5,889 nucleotides of DNA from positions 1 through 5,889 of the forward strand of contig NZ_QUDO01000087.1 in assembly GCF_003477525.1 (NCBI RefSeq), read 5' to 3'. Made by a program: the position numbers and the translations under genes. The notes under the pieces are model-generated. The model saw nothing but the letters and a program-made list of their open reading frames with translations. It searched no databases and was not told the origin of the DNA. Shown here piece after piece: positions 1 to 5,607 of this stretch. Numbering within the stretch: the first letter of the stretch is position 1; each line of letters opens with the position of its first letter. Source of the DNA: Ruminococcus sp. AF41-9. Lineage in GTDB: Bacteria; Bacillota; Clostridia; Lachnospirales; Lachnospiraceae.

Positions 1-2
1 AA

Positions 3-974
3 ATCAATTCTGTTTTAAACAGCTATGGCATTGCTTCTATTGAAGAAGCTGAGAAAATCACAAAAGACGCAGGTCTTAATGTATACGATCAGATCAAAGG
101 CATTCAGCCGATCTGTTTCGAGAACGCTTGTTGGGCATATACAGTAGGTGCTGCAATCGCAATCAAAAAAGGATGTAAGAAAGCAGCAGACGCAGCAGCA
201 GCTATCGGAGAAGGTCTTCAGGCATTCTGTATTCCTGGATCCGTTGCTGATACACGTAAAGTAGGTCTTGGACATGGTAACCTTGGCAAGATGCTTCTTG
301 AAGAAGAAACAGAGTGCTTCTGCTTCCTGGCTGGACATGAGTCCTTTGCAGCTGCTGAGGGTGCTATCGGTATCGCTGAGAAAGCAAACAAAGTTCGTCA
401 GAAACCATTACGTGTTATCCTGAACGGTCTTGGAAAAGATGCAGCTCAGATTATCTCCCGTATCAATGGCTTTACATATGTAGAGACAGAATACGATCCA
501 TACAAGAACGAAGTAAAAGAAGTATTCAGAAAAGCATACTCCGAAGGACTTCGTGCAAAAGTTAACTGCTACGGCGCTAACAGCGTTCCGGAAGGCGTTG
601 CTATCATGTGGAAAGAAGACGTTGATGTTTCTATCACAGGTAACTCCACAAACCCGACACGTTTCCAGCATCCGGTTGCAGGTACATACAAGAAAGAACG
701 TCTTGAAGCAGGTAAGAAATACTTCTCAGTTGCTTCCGGCGGTGGTACAGGACGTACACTTCACCCAGACAACATGGCAGCAGGTCCAGCTTCCTACGGT
801 ATGACAGATACATTAGGACGTATGCACTCTGATGCACAGTTCGCTGGTTCTTCTTCTGTACCGGCTCACGTAGAGATGATGGGTCTCATCGGCGCTGGTA
901 ACAACCCGATGGTTGGTATGACAGTTGCAGTAGCTGTTTCCATTGAGGAAGCTGCTAAGGCTGGAAAGTTCTAA
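3..974 (+). CDS. GGGtGRT-family protein, 5' end outside window
   Basis: The frame is open from the window edge and ends at TAA 972-974, giving 323 residues. The family's namesake motif GGGTGRT lies at 738-758, followed by LHPDNMAAGPASYGMTD. Other stretches I recognise from memory are GIQPICFENACWAYTVGAA near the N-terminus, LGHGNLGKMLLEEET in the middle, and VDVSITGNSTNPTRFQHPV before the glycine-rich motif. The usual length is about 330-340 residues, so only some 12-15 N-terminal residues should be missing. The first internal ATG (291) would cut off a conserved third of the protein and is not the start. There is no signal peptide or membrane segment, so the protein is probably cytoplasmic. 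The glycine-rich motif suggests nucleotide or cofactor binding, but the biochemical role is not established as far as I know. Regular, strongly biased codon use suggests high expression. An intrinsic terminator follows 35 bases after the stop, making this the last gene of its transcript. Confidence 0.9.
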   Translation: MNSVLNSYGIASIEEAEKITKDAGLNVYDQIKGIQPICFENACWAYTVGAAIAIKKGCKKAADAAAAIGEGLQAFCIPGSVADTRKVGLGHGNLGKMLLEEETECFCFLAGHESFAAAEGAIGIAEKANKVRQKPLRVILNGLGKDAAQIISRINGFTYVETEYDPYKNEVKEVFRKAYSEGLRAKVNCYGANSVPEGVAIMWKEDVDVSITGNSTNPTRFQHPVAGTYKKERLEAGKKYFSVASGGGTGRTLHPDNMAAGPASYGMTDTLGRMHSDAQFAGSSSVPAHVEMMGLIGAGNNPMVGMTVAVAVSIEEAAKAGKF

Positions 975-1009
975 TCAAACCTTTTTAATCAAAGAGTCAA
1001 CAAACCTAG

Positions 1010-1046
1010 AAAGTACCGTAGTTCCAAGGGCTGCGGTACTTTTCTT
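1010..1046 (+). terminator. Intrinsic terminator of the GGGtGRT gene
   Basis: A 12-bp stem (1010-1021 with 1031-1042, one T-G wobble) closes a 9-base loop and runs into TTTTCTT. It lies 35 bases after the stop of the upstream gene. Stem sense arm: AAAGTACCGTAG. Confidence 0.88.
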
Positions 1047-1181
1047 AGTTTAGATCAAAAAATGAGAAAGTAATTTGAGACACGGTGAGAAGCCTTGAAA
1101 ATGGCAAGATAGGCAAACAGGTAGGTAACAAGTAGGCAACAGAGCGAAGGAAACAAAAAGAAGAGCCGATCACAGGAAAAG
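1047..1181. other. Gene-free stretch between two terminators; probable element end
   Basis: No convincing reading frame is present here on either strand. The stretch lies between the host gene's terminator and the terminator at the end of the integrase remnant, so the left end (attachment junction) of the integrated element should be here. It contains the tandem repeats at 1109-1141. I found no second copy of any part of it elsewhere in the window that would define an attachment core. Confidence 0.4.
1109..1141 (+). repeat. Three tandem imperfect TAGGYAACA repeats
   Basis: Three units follow each other: ATAGGCAAACA (1109-1119), GTAGGTAACA (1121-1130) and GTAGGCAACA (1132-1141). The last two differ at one base and are 11 bases apart; the first carries one extra A. 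They lie just beyond the 3' end of the integrase gene on the element side. Short direct repeats in this position are typical arm-type binding sites for tyrosine recombinases such as the DR2 sites of Tn916. That role here is inference. Confidence 0.45.
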
Positions 1182-1215
1182 AAATGCCGCAACCACAAGG
1201 GTTACGGCATTTTTT
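1182..1215. terminator. Bidirectional terminator hairpin at integrase 3' end
   Basis: AAATGCCG and AACC (1182-1189, 1191-1194) pair with GGTT and CGGCATTT, leaving one C/A mismatch (1190/1204) and a short loop around 1195-1199. On the plus strand the stem runs into six T's (1210-1215). On the minus strand it ends in ATTTCTTTTCC, so it can terminate both ways. The minus-strand stop codon of the ancestral integrase (TAA, 1202-1204) lies inside the stem. The group II intron starts three bases after the T-tract. Confidence 0.8.
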
Positions 1216-1218
1216 CTA
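1202..1218 (-). pseudogene. Last codons of the integrase gene, cut off by the intron
   Basis: Read on the minus strand, this piece completes an ATA codon split by the intron and continues GAA AAA ATG CCG TAA, giving (I)-E-K-M-P-stop. Joined to the remnant at 3103-3319 after removing 1219-3102, it keeps the integrase frame and yields the tail LRDEIEKMP. A charged tail like this after a Y..RDIEWL segment is usual for this integrase type, as I recall it. The stop overlaps the terminator stem. Confidence 0.6.
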
Positions 1219-1721
1219 GTGTGCCGAGCATGGCACTAATCTTACTGGTGAAAGTCCGGTCACAGGTATTTACCGCCAAGTGTAGTGAACCACAAGTCGG
1301 TACCAGTAATGGTATGGATGAAGGAAGTGGTGTAACAAAGTTCTTGAGCCTACGTACAGAAACTTGATAAGGCGATTAGGTGGGTAAGGTTGCTAGACAA
1401 ACCAAAGCCCAAAAGGTAAACGTAAACCGAAGTTGTAAATCAAGAGGTTGTGGAACGAAAGATTAGCGTCTTACCTCGGGAGACCCTACTCACATACTGA
1501 AAGGTATGGTCGAAAAAGGTTTAGAGAGGGAGTCAGATGATGTCATAGTAGGCGAAAGCCGAAGGACTGAAACGATTTATAGTACGAATCGTTATGTTTA
1601 AAATAATACATGAGCCAGAAATCGAGTGGACAGGAAAAGTAGGAACGTAACCGAGGAATACTGTTTATACTTAGAGGGGTGTTATGTATGAATTTTAGGA
1701 TAAGTCAGAGGAGTAACAACA

Positions 1722-3026
1722 ATGGAATTGATTGAAGTGATCTTGTCAAAAGAAAATCTGAACAGAGCCTATAAAAAGGTAGTTGCTAATAAAGGTGCGA
1801 GTGGTGTTGATGGAGTTACTGTAGAAGAACTGGGAGATTATATAAGGGAGAACAGAGAGAAAATCGTTACATCTCTTAGAAACAGAACATATATACCGAA
1901 ACCAGTCCGAAGAGTATACATTCCGAAAGACAATGGTAAGAAAAGACCATTGGGAATACCCACAGCACTTGACAGAACTATCCAGCAGGCAATAGCACAG
2001 CCTATATCTGATATTTATGAAGAGATATTCAGTGACTATAGTTATGGATTCAGAGCCGGAAGAAGTTGTCATGATGCCATTCGACAGGCATTGGAATACT
2101 TGAATGATGGGTATGAATGGGTAGTGGATATAGATATAGAACAGTTTTTCGACAAGGTAAATCACGACAAATTAATTCAGATACTAAGAGAACAAGTAAA
2201 TGACAGTACCACATTAAATCTGATTCGGAAATATCTGAAAGCAGGTGTAATGGAAAACGGCTTGGAAAAAGCAACTATTACCGGTGTGCCGCAAGGAGGT
2301 CCTCTTTCAGTCGTATGTTCAAATGTCTACTTGGACAAGCTGGACAAAGAACTGGAACATAGAGGACTTCGCTTTACAAGGTATGCAGATGATGTATTAA
2401 TTTTCACTAAAAGTGAAATGGCGGCTAACCGGGTGATGAACTCCATAAGTGATTGGCTGGAACGGAAACTATTTCTAAAAGTAAATGCAGCAAAAACGAA
2501 AGTAGTCAGACCGATGCGAAGCAAATACCTAGGATTCACATTTCTGAAAAACGGTGGAGAGTGGAAAGTAAAACCTACCAATGAAAAGAAAAAGAAGCTT
2601 AAAAAGAAGCTGAGTGAATATCTGAAGAGAGGGAAAGCAATAGCAAGACCTCTTGTGGTTACAATCAAGCGAGTAAATGAGATTGTGCGAGGATGGATTA
2701 ATTACTTTAGAATCGGGTTGATGAAGCAATTTGTGGAAGAGCTTGGACAATGGCTAAGACACAAAATAAGAATGATAGTCATGAAGCAATGGAAGAAGCC
2801 GAAAACCATCTACAGAAACCTAAGTTATCTAAACAGGAAGAACCGAAACGGATTCAGTCAGGAAGATATTCATAAAGTTGCAAATTCAAGACTTGGGTGG
2901 TACAGAAGAAGTGGAATGAACGTGGTGAATTTCATTATCAGTAAAGATTTACTTGAAAATAGGATAAAAGATGGAGCTGGTCTGCTCAATCCCTTATCCT
3001 ATTACTTAGCAAAAGTTGGAATATAA
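1722..3026 (+). CDS. ltrA: Group II intron reverse transcriptase/maturase
   Basis: This intron-encoded protein of 434 residues helps the intron RNA fold and splice and copies it into DNA at new sites. The reverse transcriptase fingers/palm run from about residue 10 to 275. They include KRPLGIP (74-80), the first catalytic Asp in VVDIDIEQFFD (about 136), TGVPQGGPLS (187-196), and the active-site YADD (221-224). The maturase (X/thumb) domain follows, with VRGWINYFRIG at 322-332 and a basic linker KKKKLKKKL around 289-297. The C-terminal 60 residues (HKVANSRLGWYR, 384-395) resemble those of short, endonuclease-less maturases. There is no HNH endonuclease domain, so integration probably uses target DNA without second-strand cleavage by this protein. 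From memory it resembles Eubacterium rectale and Bacillus halodurans class C maturases. The start is supported by AGAGGAG at 1707-1713, eight bases before ATG. No frameshift or missing catalytic residue was seen. The symbol follows the lactococcal family member. Confidence 0.95.
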   Translation: MELIEVILSKENLNRAYKKVVANKGASGVDGVTVEELGDYIRENREKIVTSLRNRTYIPKPVRRVYIPKDNGKKRPLGIPTALDRTIQQAIAQPISDIYEEIFSDYSYGFRAGRSCHDAIRQALEYLNDGYEWVVDIDIEQFFDKVNHDKLIQILREQVNDSTTLNLIRKYLKAGVMENGLEKATITGVPQGGPLSVVCSNVYLDKLDKELEHRGLRFTRYADDVLIFTKSEMAANRVMNSISDWLERKLFLKVNAAKTKVVRPMRSKYLGFTFLKNGGEWKVKPTNEKKKKLKKKLSEYLKRGKAIARPLVVTIKRVNEIVRGWINYFRIGLMKQFVEELGQWLRHKIRMIVMKQWKKPKTIYRNLSYLNRKNRNGFSQEDIHKVANSRLGWYRRSGMNVVNFIISKDLLENRIKDGAGLLNPLSYYLAKVGI

Positions 3027-3032
3027 GTTGTA

Positions 3033-3063
3033 GAGCCGTATACGAGACCCGTACGTACGGTTC
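3033..3063 (+). ncRNA. Group II intron domain V catalytic hairpin
   Basis: An 8-bp lower helix GAGCCGTA/TACGGTTC (3033-3040 with 3056-3063), a two-base CG bulge (3054-3055), a 4-bp upper helix TACG/CGTA and a five-base loop AGACC. The catalytic triad is A3034-G3035-C3036. AGC is the form found outside class C, whose introns usually carry CGC. The hairpin starts six bases after the maturase stop, as expected. Confidence 0.92.
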
Positions 3064-3066
3064 AAT

Positions 3067-3102
3067 GGGAGGGGCGAGATAATTATTCTCCCTCTACCCT
3101 AT
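3067..3102 (+). ncRNA. Group II intron domain VI with branch-point A, and 3' splice site
   Basis: GGG (3067-3069) pairs with CCC (3097-3099), then A3096 is bulged, then AGGGG (3070-3074) pairs with CCTCT (3091-3095, one G-T). C3075 is a small bulge and GAGA/TCTC closes a TAATTAT loop. A3096 is the expected branch-point nucleophile. The intron ends at T3102. Confidence 0.85.
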
Positions 3103-3319
3103 TCTCATCTCTGAGTCACTCAATATCACGGATTGTATAGACCGCCTCGGTTACGTCTGTGATCTTGTGACCGGCAAGACGTTTCACAACGTACTCATCT
3201 ACGCCCGCTTTTTTCGCCATCGTAATGAATGTTGTTCGGGGATCGTGCGGCCGATGTTCGGAACGAAGGTGCAGTGCGGCAACGACCTTGTTAAAACGCC
3301 CAGCGGATGCTGCATTATC
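3103..3319 (-). pseudogene. Tyrosine recombinase (phage-type integrase) C-terminal remnant
   Basis: The minus-strand frame from about 3319 down to TGA 3116-3118 encodes the end of the catalytic domain of a site-specific integrase. Visible landmarks are RPHDPRTTF with the His-x-x-Arg pair (H at 3245-3247, R at 3236-3238), LAGHKITD with the second catalytic His (3167-3169), and VYTIRDIE with the nucleophile Tyr (3137-3139). An in-frame stop at 3320-3322 and the switch to holin-type sequence mark the upstream break, so about 300 N-terminal residues, including the first catalytic Arg, are missing and the protein cannot work. The TGA after RDIE is followed by in-frame L-R-D-E and then, across the intron, I-E-K-M-P-stop. 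It was therefore probably a TGG (Trp) codon, common at this position in relatives I recall. The fragment is more GC-rich than the genes to its right. Confidence 0.8.
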
Positions 3320-3539
3320 TCAAGGGATATGGGCAGTATTGGCAGTATTTCTTTTGATCTACATTGTGAAATCAAATGAAAGATTTTCGGCAAGACAGGA
3401 AGAGCGGGAAAAACAGTATCAGGAATTACTGTCAGCATTAACAGAAAAATTTAATGTATTAAGTGTTATCGAGAGGGATATTACAGAGGTAAAAGAGTAC
3501 ATTATGGCAGATACAAAAGAAATCAATAAAAAAATATAA
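3225..3539 (+). CDS. BhlA/UviB-type holin-like protein with replaced N-terminus
   Basis: Residues 32-104 (from about 3318) resemble the small holin-like proteins of phages and bacteriocin loci (BhlA/UviB family). They show SQGIWAVLAVFLLIYIV as the single membrane segment (about 34-48), then a highly charged, probably coiled-coil cytoplasmic part starting KSNERFSARQEEREKQYQEL and ending near VKEYI. Such proteins form or assist membrane lesions that release lysins or bacteriocins. The first 31 residues (MNVVRGSCGRC...) are simply antisense integrase sequence, rich in Cys and Arg and unlike the family. The original start and about ten residues are gone, lost at the deletion junction around 3300-3318. 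No ribosome binding site precedes ATG 3225. A TTG at 3288 would give a shorter, more family-like N-terminus but also lacks an RBS. It is most likely a 5'-truncated pseudogene; expression of the fused frame is uncertain. Confidence 0.65.
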   Translation: MNVVRGSCGRCSERRCSAATTLLKRPADAALSQGIWAVLAVFLLIYIVKSNERFSARQEEREKQYQELLSALTEKFNVLSVIERDITEVKEYIMADTKEINKKI

Positions 3540-3580
3540 AAAGTAGTTTCCGAAAATAGAGAAAACGGGTTTTTATTTTA

Positions 3581-3594
3581 TGTAAGCGCTTATG
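3581..3594. promoter_or_regulatory. Possible CcpA (cre) operator
   Basis: TGTAAGCGCTTATG contains the perfect palindrome TAAGCGCTTA and matches the catabolite-control cre consensus TGWAANCGNTNWCA except for the last two bases. It lies 56 bases upstream of the ATG of the 596-aa protein, where it could act on that gene's promoter. A TATAAG at 3612-3617 could be a -10 box, but I see no good -35. Confidence 0.35.
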
Positions 3595-3597
3595 AAA

Positions 3598-3623
3598 CAG
3601 ACCAATAAAACTATAAGGGTCTG
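3598..3623 (+). other. Small hairpin in the leader of the 596-aa gene
   Basis: CAGACC (3598-3603) pairs with GGTCTG (3618-3623) around a 14-base AT-rich loop, just before the ribosome binding site. It lacks a T-tract, so it is not an intrinsic terminator. It may stabilise the mRNA or be incidental. Confidence 0.25.
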
Positions 3624-3649
3624 CAAAAAACAGAAGGAGGATATTTTAT

Positions 3650-5440
3650 ATGCCAGGAACATTTAATGGAAAAACACTTGTTATTTCAGCGACACCTACA
3701 GCAGGAGCAAAAATTGTGGATGCAGGAGCTGCGACGAATGTAGCGGGAATTACAATCAGCGGAGACACTATGTACAGTGTGAAAACAAGCGGAAAGGTAA
3801 CAACCTTATATAAAACACCGGATTATTCAAACGCAGATGCACAGGCTGTGGCAGTTAAAACCGGTTTGGGATATTTTGCATTAGGGCTTAGCAAAATCGG
3901 CACAGAATTATTTATGCTTGCTGAAGATACAGCGGGATATGGAAATACTACAAAGATTGTAAAAATGGATACTGCCGGTAATGTTATTAAGGAGTTTGAT
4001 ATTGTAAGTGAATTTCAGTATGGAGCGCTTGGAATTGCACATACAGGTGCGGCAAATGAATTTTTCATTCTTGCACGAGGCTCCAACGATGCAGATAACG
4101 ATACTCTGATTGTAAAAAAACTGAGATTGGAGAGTTCTAATAGTTATGAAGTAGTTCATGAATTTAAGGTTACAAACAGAGGATATGGATATACAAGCCG
4201 TATCCAGGATATTTATTACCATTTAGACTACGGTCTGTTTATTCTGACAAATGATGAATTGTCTGCCGGAAGAAACAGAATTGTACATGTGGATTACAGA
4301 AGTAATGTGAATTCATATATTCCAGACGGAGTTATTAATGTTGAGATGAAAGGGTATAAGCAGTATAATCTGGAATCTATTTGTATGAAAGCAGGTCATC
4401 TTGTACTGGCTGCAAATGTAATTACAGGAACCGGGAAAGCAGAGGACCGTTTTTCTGTCCTGAATGGAATTACTTATGAAAAAGGTACTTATAGTTTTAA
4501 CTGCGCTCTTGCCAAGGGAATGAAAGTAGACAATAAGGAAATAGGAAATATTAAAACGACAAATTTTGGCGCGTTAGCATTTGATGGGGATGACAGAACT
4601 CAAAAGTTGTATGGTATAAAAGCCGGTACAAATGGAGAATATAAAGAACCGAGTAAGTGCGCAGCAGCCATTTGGGAATTTGAGGATTACACAAGCAGTA
4701 CGAAGGGCGTAAAAAGACTGGCTAATAAGGTAGTACCGGGAGAGAAAAGATGTCTGTATCATGCCAATGGAATGGATATATACAATCATGAATTGTATGT
4801 TACCTGTGCGGAACCTAATGGAAAAGGTGAATATTCGGTTGTGAAGCTTACTATGGGCAGTACATCTGAAGAATGGCCCTATAATAGGTATACCTGGGAA
4901 AACCGGACAAACGCAATCAGCCATTACAAAGGCAATCAGTTTATTCTTCTTACCGAAACCGGTGCAGAGGGTGAAGAAGATAAAAAAATATATAAACTGT
5001 GTATTGTACACTTCTCAGCAGGAAAAGTTGTGGTTGATCAAACAAAATATTTTATGAATACCGGTTATGAAGTGCTTCAGGGAATCAATTACAGTGACAA
5101 ATACGGATTATTTATTGTTACGACGAAAAAACTGGAATATTTTCCTAATGGTGATGTGCAAACCAGTGGAAGCAGGGTACTACACATTGATATGAGCAGA
5201 ACTAAAACAATGAAATTTAAAGATGGCAAGAAATATCCTGTTTTAATTCCGGATTTTGCCTTTAACAATGAACTGGATGAATCAAAGTTCTTTAGTTTTG
5301 AAATGGAATCCGTAGCGATTGACAGAAATACAAACAATATGATTGTGTCGGTTAATGCGAACAGTCCGATTGCGGGCGATAATGGTAAACATCCGGGGGA
5401 AGACTACATCTACAGATTTTCTTCCATTGAATTTAAATAA
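3650..5440 (+). CDS. Unrecognised 596-aa protein with two-fold internal repeat
   Basis: I do not recognise this family. The start is well supported: AGAAGGAGG at 3632-3640, nine bases before ATG. The product has no signal peptide, no membrane segment, and only a few cysteines. It is made of two diverged copies of one unit, about residues 30-260 and 305-575. Matching landmarks are GYTSRIQDIYYHLDYGLFIL (180-199) with GYEVLQGINYSDKYGLFIV (472-490), RIVHVDYRS (210-218) with RVLHIDMSR (509-517), YIPD...LESICM with LIPD...MESVAID, and LFMLAEDTAGYG (88-98) with LYVTCAEPNGKG (382-393). Frequent short beta-type strands with G/N/D turns (ITISGDTMYSV, GNQFILLTETG) suggest a beta-propeller-like fold, with each copy giving several blades. 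No catalytic motif was found. It follows a holin-like remnant with a 110-base gap, so it may be cargo of the degraded prophage or bacteriocin element. The frame is intact and a terminator follows, so it is probably expressed as a single-gene unit. Confidence 0.85.
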   Translation: MPGTFNGKTLVISATPTAGAKIVDAGAATNVAGITISGDTMYSVKTSGKVTTLYKTPDYSNADAQAVAVKTGLGYFALGLSKIGTELFMLAEDTAGYGNTTKIVKMDTAGNVIKEFDIVSEFQYGALGIAHTGAANEFFILARGSNDADNDTLIVKKLRLESSNSYEVVHEFKVTNRGYGYTSRIQDIYYHLDYGLFILTNDELSAGRNRIVHVDYRSNVNSYIPDGVINVEMKGYKQYNLESICMKAGHLVLAANVITGTGKAEDRFSVLNGITYEKGTYSFNCALAKGMKVDNKEIGNIKTTNFGALAFDGDDRTQKLYGIKAGTNGEYKEPSKCAAAIWEFEDYTSSTKGVKRLANKVVPGEKRCLYHANGMDIYNHELYVTCAEPNGKGEYSVVKLTMGSTSEEWPYNRYTWENRTNAISHYKGNQFILLTETGAEGEEDKKIYKLCIVHFSAGKVVVDQTKYFMNTGYEVLQGINYSDKYGLFIVTTKKLEYFPNGDVQTSGSRVLHIDMSRTKTMKFKDGKKYPVLIPDFAFNNELDESKFFSFEMESVAIDRNTNNMIVSVNANSPIAGDNGKHPGEDYIYRFSSIEFK

Positions 5441-5482
5441 CGAAACTTATCTTTACAGAGATTGGGTTCCTGCAAAGGTAGA

Positions 5483-5510
5483 AAAAAGCGGCTTTTCAAG
5501 CTGCTTTTTC
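5483..5510 (+). terminator. Intrinsic terminator of the 596-aa gene
   Basis: AAAAAGCGGC (5483-5492) pairs with GCTGCTTTTT (5500-5509), with one G-T wobble and a seven-base loop TTTTCAA. The A- and T-runs on either side let it act in both directions. It lies 42 bases after the stop. Confidence 0.82.
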
Positions 5511-5544
5511 TGCATAGTTAAATATGTTAAATAAAAAAAGATTG

Positions 5545-5573
5545 TTGAAAAAATATTACATATATGATACAAT
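5545..5573 (+). promoter_or_regulatory. Sigma-A promoter of the secreted-protein gene
   Basis: A -35 box TTGAAA (5545-5550) is separated by 17 bases from a -10 box TACAAT (5568-5573), which has an upstream TG one base away (5565-5566, extended -10). Transcription should start near 5580, giving a leader of about 28 bases before ATG 5608. The spacer is AT-rich. Confidence 0.7.
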
Positions 5574-5592
5574 TGTTAACATAAACGTAACA
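5574..5592. promoter_or_regulatory. Inverted repeat over the predicted transcription start
   Basis: TGTTA (5574-5578) and TAACA (5588-5592) form a 5-base inverted repeat with nine bases between, directly downstream of the -10 box. This is a place where a repressor could block initiation. The half-sites are short and AT-rich, so chance is possible. Confidence 0.25.
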
Positions 5593-5607
5593 TGATAACG
5601 AGGTATA

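Larger units (their letters stand above)
1219..3102 (+). mobile_element. Complete group II intron encoding a reverse transcriptase
   Basis: A self-splicing ribozyme and retroelement of 1884 bases. The 5' end GTGTG (1219-1223) fits the GUGYG consensus and is followed by a GTGCC/GGCAC hairpin (1221-1236). The structured RNA region of about 500 bases (domains I-III) contains clear helices, for example AACGATT/AATCGTT at 1571-1593. The maturase gene occupies domain IV (1722-3026). Domain V (3033-3063), domain VI with one bulged A (3067-3099) and the 3' end AT (3102, consensus AY) follow. The bulged A3096 is seven bases from the 3' end counting itself. Both ends are independently confirmed because deleting the intron restores the integrase frame on the opposite strand. 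All parts look intact, so it may still be mobile. The RNA class is uncertain: domain V has an AGC triad, while the insertion site after a stem-loop is what class C introns use. Confidence 0.92.

Noticed and set aside
408..837. Overlapping frames in both directions within the GGGtGRT gene
   Set aside because: They are shadows of a conserved, codon-biased gene and have no ribosome binding sites.
1095..1106. CCTTGAAAATGG resembling ACTTGAAAATAGG at 2951-2963, considered as an attachment-site pair
   Set aside because: The match is short and the second copy lies inside the maturase gene of the later-arriving intron, so it cannot be an attachment site of the element.
1746..2750. Several open frames on the minus strand across the maturase gene
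   Set aside because: They lie antisense to an unmistakable reverse transcriptase with intact motifs, and their products are low-complexity and unlike proteins.
1219..3102. Retron or diversity-generating element as an alternative for the reverse transcriptase
   Set aside because: The maturase domain, domain V/VI hairpins and consensus intron ends identify a group II intron. No variable/template repeat pair or msr/msd structure was seen.
3548..3579. Possible terminator after the holin-like gene (CCG...CGGG followed by T-rich sequence)
   Set aside because: Only a three-base GC stem, or alternatively an A/T-only hairpin with a GAG bulge, can form. Neither is stable enough to call.
5343..5534. 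Open frame overlapping the end of the 596-aa gene and its terminator
   Set aside because: It has no ribosome binding site, runs through a terminator hairpin, and its product has no recognisable feature.
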